From contig NZ_VXKJ01000046.1 of NCBI RefSeq assembly GCF_008693075.1, forward strand, positions 27,041 through 91,040: DNA of 64,000 bases, in the 5' to 3' direction. Below, piece after piece: positions 45,299-54,716 of this stretch. The notes under the pieces were generated by a model. It did not search any database, was not told where the DNA came from, and worked only from the letters and a program-made list of their open reading frames with translations. Numbering within the stretch: position 1 is the first letter of the stretch; the number at the start of each line of letters is the position of its first letter. This DNA comes from Corynebacterium phocae. Lineage in GTDB: Bacteria > Actinomycetota > Actinomycetes > Mycobacteriales > Mycobacteriaceae. The position numbers and the translations under genes were made by a program.

Positions 45299-46615
45299 AT
45301 GACTACAAAATACGACAACAGCAATTCTGACAACTGGTCCTTCGCTACCCGCGCACTGCACGTGGGTCAAGATTTGGACGGAGACATCAACGCCCGCAAC
45401 GTGCCCATCTACCAGACCACGTCCTACGTGTTTAAAGACGCCAAGCACGCGGCAGACCGCTTCGCACTCGCGGACATCGGCCCCATCTACACCCGCTTGA
45501 CCAACCCCACCGTGGACGCCCTGGAGCGCCGGATTGCCGGACTGGAAGGCGGCGTGGCCGCCGTGGCTTTTGCCTCCGGGCAGGCCGCGGAAACCGCCGC
45601 CATCTTGACCCTGGCCGGTGCCGGTGACCACATCGTGGCTAGCCCGCACCTCTACGGCGGCACCGCCACTTTGTTCCTGGTTACTTTAAAGCGCCTGGGC
45701 ATTGAGTTCACGCTGGTGGACAACCCAGATGACCCCCAGTCCTGGCAAGACGCAGTAAGGCCCAACACCAAGGCCTTCTACGGGGAAACCTTCGGCAACC
45801 CAGTAGCTGACGTCCTGGACATCCCGGCAGTTGCCAAGGTGGCACATGACAACCAGGTTCCTTTGATTGTGGACAACACCATTGCCACGGCAGCAGTAGC
45901 CCGCCCGCTGGAGCAGGGCGCGGACATCGTGGTGGCCTCAACTACGAAGTTCTATTCGGGCAACGGCTCCGCCATCGGCGGCATCATCGTGGACGGCGGC
46001 ACGTTTGACTGGACTGTCACCCGCGAAGGCAAGGACGTATTCCCCGGTTTCACCACCCCAGATGAGGCCTACCACGGCCTAAAGTACGCGGATTTGGGCG
46101 AAGTCGCCTTTGCCATCAAGGCCCGGGCCGGCCTACTGCGCGACACCGGCGCGGCCATCTCCCCCTTCAACGCCTGGCTGACCCTGGCCGGGCTGGAAAC
46201 CTTGAGCCTGCGCGTGGAGCGCCACAACACCAACGCCAAGCAGGTAGCGCAGTTCCTGGAAGGCCATGACAAGGTCACCAAGGTCAACTACGCCGGCTTG
46301 GAGTCCTCCCAGTACAAGGAGGTCAAAGACAAGCTGGGCTACGCCCACACCGGCTCAGTATTGTCCTTTGATATCAACGGCGGCCAGGAGGAGGCATGGC
46401 GGTTCATCGACTCGCTGAAGCTGCACTCCAACCTGGCCAATGTGGGTGACACCCGCTCCCTGGTGGTCCACCCCGCCACCACCACCCACTCCCAATCGGA
46501 TGAGGCGGCGCTCCAGGCGGCCGGCATCACCCCAGCTACCGTCCGCCTGTCAGTGGGTATTGAGGATATCTCCGACATCATTGCGGACCTCGAGGAAGCT
46601 TTGAAGGCGGTATAG
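45299..46615 (+). CDS. metY: O-acetylhomoserine sulfhydrylase
   Basis: A 438-residue Cys/Met metabolism PLP enzyme. PLP-binding Lys217 lies in VASTTKFYSGNGSAIGG; other family motifs are YTRLTNPTVDALERRIAGLE and AFASGQAAETAAI. It makes homocysteine from O-acetylhomoserine and sulfide. It precedes metX, which makes its substrate, by 2 nt. No convincing McbR box was found upstream; TAGTCT 11 nt before the ATG is a possible -10. Confidence 0.95.
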   Translation: MTTKYDNSNSDNWSFATRALHVGQDLDGDINARNVPIYQTTSYVFKDAKHAADRFALADIGPIYTRLTNPTVDALERRIAGLEGGVAAVAFASGQAAETAAILTLAGAGDHIVASPHLYGGTATLFLVTLKRLGIEFTLVDNPDDPQSWQDAVRPNTKAFYGETFGNPVADVLDIPAVAKVAHDNQVPLIVDNTIATAAVARPLEQGADIVVASTTKFYSGNGSAIGGIIVDGGTFDWTVTREGKDVFPGFTTPDEAYHGLKYADLGEVAFAIKARAGLLRDTGAAISPFNAWLTLAGLETLSLRVERHNTNAKQVAQFLEGHDKVTKVNYAGLESSQYKEVKDKLGYAHTGSVLSFDINGGQEEAWRFIDSLKLHSNLANVGDTRSLVVHPATTTHSQSDEAALQAAGITPATVRLSVGIEDISDIIADLEEALKAV

Positions 46616-46617
46616 AA

Positions 46618-47658
46618 ATGGGCATCGGCACGCTGCGCACTGAGGCCGGGGTAGACATCCCGGGCCTGGAGATTGCCCACCAAACGTGGGGTGAGTTCAC
46701 CGGAGACAACGCCATCTTGGTGGAACACGCGCTCACCGGCGACGCCGATGCCGCCACCTGGTGGTCAGAAGTCATTGGCCCCGGCAAGGCCCTAGATACC
46801 GACCACTGGTTTATTATCTGCACCAACGTCCTGGGCGGGTGCAGCGGCTCCACCGGGCCGTCCAGCCCGCACCCGGACGGCCGCCCGTGGGGCTCACGGT
46901 TTCCCGCCATCTCCATCCGGGACCAGGTGCACGCGGAAAAGATGTTCTTAGACCACCTGGGAATAGAAAAACTCCACGCCGTAATTGGCGGCTCCTTGGG
47001 CGGGGCGCGCACCCTGGAATGGGCGGCGCTCTACCCAGAAATGGTGGGCGCGGCGTGCGTCATAGCGGTCTCCGCGCGGGCATCGGGGTGGCAAATTGGC
47101 ATCCAAACCGCGCAAATCCAATCGATTGTGGGGGACCCTTTCTGGCAAAACGGTGACTACTACGCCACCGGCAAACGCCCCGACGCCGGCCTGGCCGCGG
47201 CCCGCAAGCTGGCGCACCTAACCTACCGCGGGGAGTTAGAAATAGACGAGCGCTTTGGCGCCACCGCCCAGCAAGGCGAAAACCCTTTGGGCCCCTTCCG
47301 CCGCGATGACCAGCGCTTTGCCGTGAACTCCTATCTGGAGTACCAAGGCCGCAAACTGGTAGACCGCTTCGATGCGGGCTCCTACGTGGCGCTCACAGAG
47401 GCGCTCAACCGCCATGATATCGGGCGCGGGCGCGGCGGGTTAAACAAGGCACTGGCCGCCATTGAGGTCCCCACCATGGTGGTGGGCGTGGGCACGGACA
47501 TCCTCTACCCCTACCACCAGCAGGAACACTTGAGCCGCAACTTGGGCAACCTGCTGGGCATGGCCAAGATTAACTCGCCTGTGGGACACGACGCCTTCCT
47601 CACCGAGGCCCGCCAGATGGAGCACATCCTGCGCAACTTCCTGAACTTGACTAATTAG
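46618..47658 (+). CDS. metX: Homoserine O-acetyltransferase
   Basis: A 346-residue alpha/beta-hydrolase of the MetX family. Nucleophile Ser126 in VIGGSLGGARTLEW, Asp in GVGTDILYP, His in SPVGHDAFL, and the NVLGGCSGSTGPSSPHP acyl-CoA segment. It acetylates homoserine for methionine synthesis and is translated from the metY transcript. It is shorter at the N-terminus than some homologues. Its stop overlaps the convergent DUF3017 gene by 4 nt. Confidence 0.95.
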   Translation: MGIGTLRTEAGVDIPGLEIAHQTWGEFTGDNAILVEHALTGDADAATWWSEVIGPGKALDTDHWFIICTNVLGGCSGSTGPSSPHPDGRPWGSRFPAISIRDQVHAEKMFLDHLGIEKLHAVIGGSLGGARTLEWAALYPEMVGAACVIAVSARASGWQIGIQTAQIQSIVGDPFWQNGDYYATGKRPDAGLAAARKLAHLTYRGELEIDERFGATAQQGENPLGPFRRDDQRFAVNSYLEYQGRKLVDRFDAGSYVALTEALNRHDIGRGRGGLNKALAAIEVPTMVVGVGTDILYPYHQQEHLSRNLGNLLGMAKINSPVGHDAFLTEARQMEHILRNFLNLTN

Positions 47659-47975
47659 CTGCCCAGGGAGTCTACCGAGTAGGCCAAAAATGCCATGGCA
47701 GCGCCCAGGGTGGCGGTGAAAAGCGAGTCGAACCGCCGCGAGCGCACCGCCAGCACGCCCACACGCGCGGAGTCGCAGCTAAGGCGCACAAAGCTTAGCC
47801 ACAGCATGGCCGCCCCCAGCACAAACGTGGCACGACGCCAGTGTTCTAGCAGCGCAAATACTGCCGATGCCCCCACTGCCGCCACGAAAGCCCCAATCAG
47901 CAGCCACTGCACGGCACCCGGCACAGGAGAAGGCTTTAACCCCCGGTCATGGGGGTTGGCTAGCTGACTACGCAT
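47655..47975 (-). CDS. DUF3017 family membrane protein
   Basis: A 106-residue protein with three hydrophobic segments ([57 protein letters not shown]). The DUF3017 family typically follows folD in actinobacteria, as here. ATG 47975 is chosen because it overlaps the folD end by 8 nt, suggesting coupled translation. Function unknown. Confidence 0.82.
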   Translation of the reverse strand: MRSQLANPHDRGLKPSPVPGAVQWLLIGAFVAAVGASAVFALLEHWRRATFVLGAAMLWLSFVRLSCDSARVGVLAVRSRRFDSLFTATLGAAMAFLAYSVDSLGS

Positions 47976-48828
47976 CTTGGTTGAGGAGCTTCTCAGCGCG
48001 CTCAACCACGTTGCGGACTAGGAACGCGCGGGTCAGCGGGCCCACGCCGCCGGGGTTGGGTGAGACGTAGCCGGCTTTGTCCCACACGTCCGGGTGGACG
48101 TCGCCCGCCAGCTTGCCGTCCACGCGGGAGACCCCAACATCAAGCACCGCCGCGCCTTCTTTGACCATATCCGGGGTGAGCATGTGCGCCTTGCCGGCTG
48201 CGGCAATAATAATGTCCGCTGCGCGGGTTTCCGCCGCCAGGTCCTTGGTACCGGTGTGGCACAGCGTCACCGTAGCGTTTTCACTACGCCGGGTGAGCAT
48301 AAGACCAATGGGGCGGCCCACCGTCACGCCGCGGCCAATGACCACTACCTTGGCGCCGTCCAGCTCCACGCCAAAGCGGCGCAGCAGGTGAATGCAGCCA
48401 TTAGGCGTACACGGCAAAGGCGCTTCCTCATTAAGAACCAACTTGCCCAGGTTGACTGGGTGCAGGCCATCAGCGTCCTTATCCGGGTCAATGCGCTCTA
48501 AGATGGCGTTTTCATCCAGGTGCTTAGGCAGCGGCAGCTGCACGATATAGCCCGTGCAAGCCGGATCCGCGTTTAGCTCATCGATGACCTTTTCCAGCTC
48601 TTCCTGCGTGGTGTCTTCCGGCAGGTCCCGGCGGATGGAGTTAATCCCCAGCTGCTCGGAGTCGCGGTGCTTCATCTTTACATAGGACTGGGAGCCCGGG
48701 TCTTCCCCCACCAGCACCGTGGCCAGGCCTGGGGTTACGCCCTGTTCTTTGAGGGCGTCCACCCGCTTTTTCAGGTCTGCGAAAATCTCATCACGGTACA
48801 TGTTGCCATCTAGTTTCGTTGCGCTCAT
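47968..48828 (-). CDS. folD: Methylenetetrahydrofolate dehydrogenase/cyclohydrolase
   Basis: A 286-residue bifunctional enzyme interconverting methylene-, methenyl- and formyl-tetrahydrofolate. Motifs: [56 protein letters not shown] and [18 protein letters not shown] ends 7 nt before the ATG, so the mRNA is probably leaderless. Start codons of folD and trmL are only 24 bp apart. Confidence 0.97.
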   Translation of the reverse strand: MSATKLDGNMYRDEIFADLKKRVDALKEQGVTPGLATVLVGEDPGSQSYVKMKHRDSEQLGINSIRRDLPEDTTQEELEKVIDELNADPACTGYIVQLPLPKHLDENAILERIDPDKDADGLHPVNLGKLVLNEEAPLPCTPNGCIHLLRRFGVELDGAKVVVIGRGVTVGRPIGLMLTRRSENATVTLCHTGTKDLAAETRAADIIIAAAGKAHMLTPDMVKEGAAVLDVGVSRVDGKLAGDVHPDVWDKAGYVSPNPGGVGPLTRAFLVRNVVERAEKLLNQDA

Positions 48829-48835
48829 GCCTTAC

Positions 48836-48845
48836 ATCCTAGACT
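48836..48845. promoter_or_regulatory. Overlapping divergent -10 elements of folD and trmL
   Basis: TAGGAT on the minus strand (48841-48836) lies 7 nt before the folD ATG, and TAGACT on the plus strand (48840-48845) lies 7 nt before the trmL ATG. They share two base pairs. Both genes would be leaderless, and the two RNA polymerases must compete for one site. Confidence 0.6.
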
Positions 48846-48852
48846 GATTCCC

Positions 48853-49323
48853 ATGAGCAATCTGCATATCGTCTTCGACAACCCTGTCATCCCCACCAAC
48901 ACCGGCAACGCCATCCGCACCGCCGCCGTTACCGGTGCCACCCTGCACCTGATTGAGCCCCTGGGTTTCAACTTCGATGACAAGCACCTCAAACGCGCTG
49001 GCTTGGATTACCACGACCTGGCGGATATGCAGATCCACAAAGACTTTGAGGCCTGCATGGCCGCCCTTCCCGGCGCGCGCGTCTTCGCGTTTACCACCAC
49101 CGCCACCAAATGGTTTACCGACGTGGAGTACCAAGACGGCGACGTCCTCCTCTTTGGTACCGAACCCACCGGCCTGCCACCTGAGCACTCAGGGCACCCG
49201 CGTGTCACGGAAGAAGTCCGCATTCCCATGGTCCCGGCCCGGCGCTCGATGAACCTATCCAACGCAGCTTCCACGGCCGTATACGAGGCCTGGCGCCAGC
49301 TGGGCTTTTCAGGGGCCTGCTAG
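48853..49323 (+). CDS. trmL: tRNA (cytidine(34)-2'-O)-methyltransferase
   Basis: A 156-residue SPOUT methyltransferase. The knot motifs are LHIVFDNPVIPTNTGNAIRT, LLFGTEPTGLPPE and VPARRSMNLSNAASTAVYEAWRQ. It methylates the wobble ribose of tRNA-Leu isoacceptors. Its predicted -10 overlaps that of the divergent folD. Confidence 0.93.
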   Translation: MSNLHIVFDNPVIPTNTGNAIRTAAVTGATLHLIEPLGFNFDDKHLKRAGLDYHDLADMQIHKDFEACMAALPGARVFAFTTTATKWFTDVEYQDGDVLLFGTEPTGLPPEHSGHPRVTEEVRIPMVPARRSMNLSNAASTAVYEAWRQLGFSGAC

Positions 49324-49566
49324 AACGCTGAAGGCCTAACTCACTCCCCCGCAGAAATTCACCCACCGCCTTAAAAATCCCTACCGGCGGCATTGTGACG
49401 CTCCCCGGACATCTCCATGGCCTGTGCAGGCGGTCCTCCCGTCAGTTAAGGCGGCGAGCGAATTCCCGGCCCAGCCCGTCTGAACCGCGCAGCCGCTTAG
49501 CAACCACCGTCATACCCCACTGCTCAGTCAACGTTGAGAAGAGAACTAAAGATCAGCGGGAGCGGT

Positions 49567-49782
49567 TCACCGGCTCACACGCTCCCGGGCGAAATACCGG
49601 GAATGCGACTGTCTTAAATCCTCCTCGGATTTGCTAGCAATCACGACAATTTCCACATCGGGGTCGCCGTTGGTTCTGTCCAGTGTGAGACGGTGCTTGG
49701 TCGCTTCCACGAAAGAATCAAAGCGCTGAAGATTCACTCGCCCGCTTCGGCGGTGGTAGAAGATGAGATACGCATTTCTCAT
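49567..49782 (-). CDS. Small hypothetical protein
   Basis: A 71-residue protein starting MRNAYLIFYHRRSGRVNLQR, with no signal peptide or membrane segment; basic and probably mixed alpha/beta. I do not recognise the family. The ATG is preceded by a GGGGC run 6 nt away. The gaps on both sides (49324-49566 and 49783-50015) hold no supported gene. It could be a remnant of a mobile element. Confidence 0.5.
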   Translation of the reverse strand: MRNAYLIFYHRRSGRVNLQRFDSFVEATKHRLTLDRTNGDPDVEIVVIASKSEEDLRQSHSRYFARERVSR

Positions 49783-49857
49783 GAAAGCCCCGTGAAAGTC
49801 ATTGTACTAAACCGGCACTTCGGATTTTTCCGAGGTCTAGGGTGCGCGGATGGGCCG

Positions 49858-49910
49858 AACTTGGTGCTTAAGGTCAAAAACCGCGCCAAAAAATAGTTAA
49901 GCACCAAGTT
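49858..49910. repeat. Perfect 14-bp inverted repeat
   Basis: AACTTGGTGCTTAA (49858-49871) and TTAAGCACCAAGTT (49897-49910) flank a 25-nt loop with two A-runs. It is a strong hairpin in a gene-free gap between the small hypothetical gene and the PH-domain pair; there is no adjacent T-run typical of a terminator. Confidence 0.75.
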
Positions 49911-50015
49911 ACGCCAACCCAGGGAGCCGGCGCCCAGGGGGATGTGGGGACGCGGTAAAAATTCCCCAGGCCCCGCCCATCTCCGAAGCGCCGCTAAACC
50001 TTTGCTTCTCAATCT

Positions 50016-51485
50016 CTATTCCTCCGGCAGCAGTGGTATAGGTGACATCGGTGCGGCGTCCATTGCTGGCAACTCGCGGGCACGCAGGCGCGCAAGCAGC
50101 TGGGCGGCGTCCGCGGGGTCCAAGTCCGCGCCCTGCATAAATACCGGCCCGGTGACCAAGTGAAACTTCACTGAGCCCACTTTCCGGAACTGACTGATGG
50201 GACCAGCCTGATAGGAAAGCTCCTGGATATGCGGGGTACTCACCACCTGCACCCGCCGGTTGATGCGCCCGGCGTGAGTAATGGCTACCTCGCCCACCAA
50301 GGTAACCGCCTGCCGCTTCAGATCCAGCGGGGAGCACAGCCACGCGCGGGAAGGAGAGGTATAGGTGGCCGCCGTGTGGCCCTCCGGCTGGGCATAGGCT
50401 TCCAAGTCCGCGCGGTTAAGACCACTGACCAAACTGAAGACTTCCATAGCCTGCTCACGGGTTCCCACCGGCAAGATACGCGTAGAACCAGACATCTTTC
50501 CGCCTCCCCGACTTCCATAGCCAGCCACGGAGACCTGCACCTCGTACCACCCGAAAATGCGCCAAAGCAAGGGCTGGCTGACTTTCACCGCGTGGATTCG
50601 CTCCAAGCGGATGGTCTGGCGGCGTCTATCGGCCAGGCCGTAGCGGATGTCCAGCACTCCCCTAGCCCGGTCGTAGATGGCCGTGTACTTCCAAGAGGTG
50701 TCAATGATTCCCCAGATGGATGGCACAATACCGATGAGCAGTGGGATGACGGTGGTGCGCGCAACCGGCAGCAAAAGCAGCCCAACGGAAATTGCGCTGA
50801 GGATGATCACGCGCTGGCGCAGGGCCGTGGATACCAAGGTGCGGGCAACGGGGACTTCCTCGACCAGGTCAGGCTCAGAATGAACTTGCTTATCCTGCGC
50901 GGTGCCCGCAGTGGCAGTGCCCGCAGGAGCAGCGGCGCCGACGGCGGCGCTGGGGGCACCGTGGATGTGGGCCATGACCTCTTGTTTCAAGGCCTCAGCA
51001 TCGGCCTTCTTCAGGTACATGATGGATATAGCCGAAGACTGCCCGCCCGCGGTTTCAATGCGCACGGCCGCCAGCCCGAAGATTCGGGCGATGACGTCCT
51101 CCACCACGTCCACGGCCTGGATCCGCTCGTAGCGCGCGGAGCGAAACGTCGTGGAAATCACGCCGTGGCGGATGGAGAGTTCCTCCTCGTCCAACTTGAA
51201 GCCCAGCTTGCGCCACCAGATCGCGGACAGGAACCAGATTCCCAGGCAGGCCGCCACAAACGCGGCCGCGCCGATCAGGGTGCCGCGACCAATTTCACTC
51301 CAGTGTCCACCGCGCACCCAGTCGTAGACCTCCACGACGGTCTCAATGGAGAAGTTGAGGATCAGCACGGTGAGGATGGCCAGGATGATGGACCAAAAGC
51401 GCATGAGGGGTGTGAGCCTATGGACGCGGCGGAAGCCCTCAGCATCAACGGGCGCGCGGTCGGGGCCTTTGCGGTGTTTGCTCAC
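50016..51485 (-). CDS. Membrane protein with bacterial PH domains (YdbT-like)
   Basis: A 489-residue protein with paired hydrophobic helices near residues 30-95 and 230-270 and three bPH2-type repeats, recognisable by ISTTFRSARYERIQAVDVVED and RQTIRLERIHAVKVSQPLLW. It is the larger partner of a YdbS/YdbT-like pair; in Bacillus such pairs affect antimicrobial resistance. The start overlaps the partner's stop by 4 nt. An Ala/Gly linker lies near 175-200. Confidence 0.85.
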   Translation of the reverse strand: MSKHRKGPDRAPVDAEGFRRVHRLTPLMRFWSIILAILTVLILNFSIETVVEVYDWVRGGHWSEIGRGTLIGAAAFVAACLGIWFLSAIWWRKLGFKLDEEELSIRHGVISTTFRSARYERIQAVDVVEDVIARIFGLAAVRIETAGGQSSAISIMYLKKADAEALKQEVMAHIHGAPSAAVGAAAPAGTATAGTAQDKQVHSEPDLVEEVPVARTLVSTALRQRVIILSAISVGLLLLPVARTTVIPLLIGIVPSIWGIIDTSWKYTAIYDRARGVLDIRYGLADRRRQTIRLERIHAVKVSQPLLWRIFGWYEVQVSVAGYGSRGGGKMSGSTRILPVGTREQAMEVFSLVSGLNRADLEAYAQPEGHTAATYTSPSRAWLCSPLDLKRQAVTLVGEVAITHAGRINRRVQVVSTPHIQELSYQAGPISQFRKVGSVKFHLVTGPVFMQGADLDPADAAQLLARLRARELPAMDAAPMSPIPLLPEE

Positions 51486-51955
51486 AGCCCGCTCATCCTC
51501 TCACGGGCGCGGATGGTGAGGCGCTCACGGAGGGCGTCAGCAACTTCAGCCTCAAGGCCCACCACTGTTGCGTCCGTACCTGCCGACGCCGTGTGCAGCT
51601 CCACCTTCTTCAGCCCGAACGCGCGCGCGATGGGCCCGGCCTCCACGTCTACGAACTGGATACGGCCATAGGGCACGATGGTGAACTTGTGCCACACTTT
51701 GCCTTTTGTAATGAGGAGTTCGTCCTCGGTTTCCAGCCAGGCCATGCGGCGCACCTGCGCGGGGATGAGCCAGGCTAGCCAGATGGTCCAGGCCACCACT
51801 ACGCCTACGGCTATCCACCACCAGGTGCCCCAAAAGTACACGGCCGCCAGCGCAGCTATCAGGCAGATGGCCATGTATATACCGTTGGAAATCAACCGCA
51901 CCCGGGCCAGTTTTGGTGACACGGGGTGCATATTTGGGGGAACAATTGTGCTCAT
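51482..51955 (-). CDS. Membrane protein with a bacterial PH domain (YdbS-like)
   Basis: A 157-residue protein with two hydrophobic helices (YMAICLIAALAAVYFWG, WWIAVGVVVAWTIWLAWLI) followed by one bPH2 domain (ITKGKVWHKFTIVPYGRIQFV). ATG 51955 is preferred over 51964 because TACGAT lies 7 nt before it, again the leaderless pattern. Co-transcribed with the larger PH protein. Confidence 0.85.
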   Translation of the reverse strand: MSTIVPPNMHPVSPKLARVRLISNGIYMAICLIAALAAVYFWGTWWWIAVGVVVAWTIWLAWLIPAQVRRMAWLETEDELLITKGKVWHKFTIVPYGRIQFVDVEAGPIARAFGLKKVELHTASAGTDATVVGLEAEVADALRERLTIRARERMSGL

Positions 51956-51962
51956 GTGAGCC

Positions 51963-51968
51963 ATCGTA
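51963..51968 (-). promoter_or_regulatory. -10 element TACGAT of the leaderless PH-domain operon
   Basis: Minus-strand TACGAT, 7 nt, then ATG 51955; no ribosome-binding site. It lies just after the stop of the upstream Fic gene. Confidence 0.5.
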
Positions 51969-51984
51969 GCAACCCCCTCGATTT

Positions 51985-53241
51985 TCAGTCGAGGCCCAGA
52001 ATCACCCGCGCCGGCCCGCCCAGGCGCACGACAAGAGGCCGCTTGCTGACGGTTTCAATCAGCGGCCCCAGCTCTTCCAGGCGCTTGCGGGTGGTGGGCT
52101 TGCTGGTACCTAGGTGCTCGGTGAGCTCGTCCAAGCTCAACCCTGTACGCGCTCCGAAAAGATCTACCAGGGCTAGCTGCAAGACAATACTGGCGGATTC
52201 CTCGGGTTTGGTGTGCCCGGACACCAATTCCCGGACCGACTCCATCTGCTGTTTTAGTTGCTCTACCTGGCGCAGACGGATTTCTAGCCACTCAACCAAA
52301 GCGACCTGGGCCGTGGCCAGCATCGACGCCATGTCGTAAAGGAAGAAGGTGAGCTCCCCACAATTGAGTGGATGTTCCGCGTCCTCGAATGCTTTGTAAT
52401 AGCGAGACTTTTGCCGGAAGAGCTCAGGTGAAAGGGACAACGCTGTTTGCGGCGACATGAGTCCCGCCAAACGCAAAGACATAAGGAACCTCCCCATCCG
52501 GCCGTTGCCATCGTAGAAGGGGTGGGTGTGCTCGAACATAAAATGCTCGGCGAATACGTTGAGCAGTTCCAGCTCGGTGCCCCGGTTAGCGGTGGCAATC
52601 ATCGTTTCCACACGGTGCGTGATGTCTTCCTCTCCTGCTGCGCCGCCATGAATCCGGCGTTGACCGTCGGTGATTTCTACCGGTTCGGTACGGAAAAGGG
52701 CACCATCTGGGGAGTCCTGCTGGTGAATTTCTCCCTGCAACAGGGCGTCGTACTGTGCCCGTAGGGCGGCAGGGTCGGCGGGGAAGGTCAGCGAATGATG
52801 GGGGTCTGGCGCAATCCCGGGCAGCGCCAAGTACTGGCTTGCCATCTCTTTGAACCGCCGTTTACCGGTGTGCTTTTCTTTCTGCGCGTACTCAATGGCC
52901 TCGGCAATCTCGCGCCGAGTGGAGAAAATGCTCTCAATCTCATTGGTGGACTGCAGCTCAGCGGTCAACAGTTCAAAGAGATACAAGCGCGACGCGCTAT
53001 CAGGCACGGAAGTCCACAGCTTGGCGATGAGAACTTCGTTCCGCCAGATTCTCTCCAGCGTGGCGGCAAGCTCACGCGTGACAACCGCGAATAGGGAATG
53101 CTCCCCCACCTGGTAGTCCCAGTGCACAGTGCTCGGGCTATCAATCCGCCGGCTGAATTCGGAGTCTGCGACACCCCTCGAATCCACCTTGGCGCGGTGG
53201 AATACTTTCTTCAGTGATTGATATTCCACTGCCCTGCCCAC
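51985..53241 (-). CDS. Fic-family protein (probable AMPylase)
   Basis: A 418-residue three-part protein. The N-terminal Fic_N region (about 55-140) has STNEIESIF, similar to the class II inhibitory helix but with Ser for the usual Gly after IE. The Fic core HPFYDGNGRMGR starts at residue 240 and has all catalytic residues. The C-terminus (about 330-418) looks like a winged helix (LTEHLGTSKPTTRKRLEEL). It would transfer AMP to target proteins and may bind DNA. A GTG at 53229 is an alternative start. The gene stands at the edge of an accessory region. Confidence 0.9.
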   Translation of the reverse strand: MGRAVEYQSLKKVFHRAKVDSRGVADSEFSRRIDSPSTVHWDYQVGEHSLFAVVTRELAATLERIWRNEVLIAKLWTSVPDSASRLYLFELLTAELQSTNEIESIFSTRREIAEAIEYAQKEKHTGKRRFKEMASQYLALPGIAPDPHHSLTFPADPAALRAQYDALLQGEIHQQDSPDGALFRTEPVEITDGQRRIHGGAAGEEDITHRVETMIATANRGTELELLNVFAEHFMFEHTHPFYDGNGRMGRFLMSLRLAGLMSPQTALSLSPELFRQKSRYYKAFEDAEHPLNCGELTFFLYDMASMLATAQVALVEWLEIRLRQVEQLKQQMESVRELVSGHTKPEESASIVLQLALVDLFGARTGLSLDELTEHLGTSKPTTRKRLEELGPLIETVSKRPLVVRLGGPARVILGLD

Positions 53242-53922
53242 CTTCCCGAAAAGAAAAATTCGCCCAACTTTTCAGTAATGCTACGCCCCACAGCTCCATT
53301 AATTGCAAAAACGTAGGTTTTTTAATTTAAGCCACTGGGATCATCTGGCCCGTCAGAAAAGACCGAGGCCCTAGGTCCAGTCGTTGGTGTGGGCTGGTTG
53401 AACACTGAGCCACTATCGGTCAACAGTTCATTCGGGGCACCGTACTGCGTGATGGCTCGAGTAACTCTCGTCGACGGCATCTACGCTATTTCCGTCGCTC
53501 GCATAGGCGACGGTTCCCCTGTCTTTGCGGGTGGCGTCATCGATGGCTGGAAGATGGTAGAAGGATCGTCCGCTGTTCATCACAAATCCGGCATTTCAGG
53601 ACCCCTAGCTGCCATAATTCCATCACTTTGACGCGCTGGAAGCACAGGTAAGAAAATTTAGGAAGCCGGAGGGGATTAGACTCTTCTTCCGCCCATGTGG
53701 CGTAGAAGCCGCGCACTTGTGGACACCGGTAACACCAGAGCCTGGATGACCAGGAAGGTTCTGCAGCACCGGCGCGCCCAATGAACACGTTCGCGAAGCA
53801 CCAAAAGAACGGAAATCAGACCACCAACCATGCCGAAGCAGAGCAACCCCTAAACGCCACTCTCATTAGGGCCAGTTACTCCCTCAGCAACTTGGGGCAT
53901 AGAGTTCTCCTAACTCAGTTTG
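53242..53922. other. About 680 bp without a supported gene
   Basis: Between the Fic gene and the small secreted protein. Short open frames on both strands (for example 53389-53631 plus) lack ribosome-binding sites and family resemblance. The composition suggests decayed accessory DNA. Confidence 0.5.
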
Positions 53923-54345
53923 TTATCCTACTGAAGATAGAGCAAACACTGGTTGCGTCAGTGGGCCTAGTAGAGTTGGGTAGACATAGATGGTGCTCGC
54001 TCTTTGATTACTCGCAAAAGGATTCTTGAGATAAATTAACTTGCGAGGATTGCCAAATTCATCTGCTTGGTAACAGTCCTTAAGATAACCCTTGACAGAG
54101 CTATCGCATAACAACTTGTTTTTATTGCCAAAAGGCGAGAGAACACGCGGAGTACCTCCATTGGGATCTAAGAATCTTGAATCATCTGGAGTGACTGCCC
54201 TACCGGTGTAGTCAATTACTGTCCTATAAGTTTGACCAGGTGGGTCTTGTGGCCACTCGTCTTGTGCATGAGCAACGCTGCCCGCCGAAGCTACGCACAA
54301 AGCGACCGTAAGTAGTCCAGTTAGGGACTTTCTCAATCCTGCCAT
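53923..54345 (-). CDS. Small secreted protein
   Basis: A 140-residue protein with signal peptide (AGLRKSLTGLLTVALCVASA then GSVAHAQ, cleavage after HAQ) and a mature part of about 113 residues with two cysteines (LLCDSSVKGYLKDCYQ) that could form a disulfide. ATG 54345 is chosen because GAGGAG lies 8 nt upstream. I do not recognise the family. It neighbours another secreted-protein gene and an IS remnant, so it is probably strain-variable. Confidence 0.65.
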   Translation of the reverse strand: MAGLRKSLTGLLTVALCVASAGSVAHAQDEWPQDPPGQTYRTVIDYTGRAVTPDDSRFLDPNGGTPRVLSPFGNKNKLLCDSSVKGYLKDCYQADEFGNPRKLIYLKNPFASNQRASTIYVYPTLLGPLTQPVFALSSVG

Positions 54346-54716
54346 TACTACCACTCCTCAAAACTTTCGGTGTACTGAAATTACTTACACACCGGATTCT
54401 ACTTACCTCAATGGGGGGGTCAAGGTTTTGCGCTGACCAGCCACGCAGGCACCTTTCGAGCCTTCTCCTCCCCGCCGGCGGTGCTTCGCTCGTTAGCGTC
54501 TCCCCAGCTCGCTGACTTCCGAAACCGTCCACTGTTAAATGGGCCCCGCCTTCGGTGGCTTAGTTTTCCGATGCCCTCTACAAGCCGTACACCGTTGATC
54601 GATACCCCATGTCAACGGGAACAATCACCACCGTTTTTCCATAACGCTGGCCACGGTGCGGCCGCCGCCCACGCACCAGCGCCATCGCCCGCGCTTATTG
54701 ACAGCCATGGCTCTAC

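Noticed and set aside
53389..53631. Possible 80-residue gene on the plus strand
   Set aside because: No ribosome-binding site and no recognisable domain in a decayed region.
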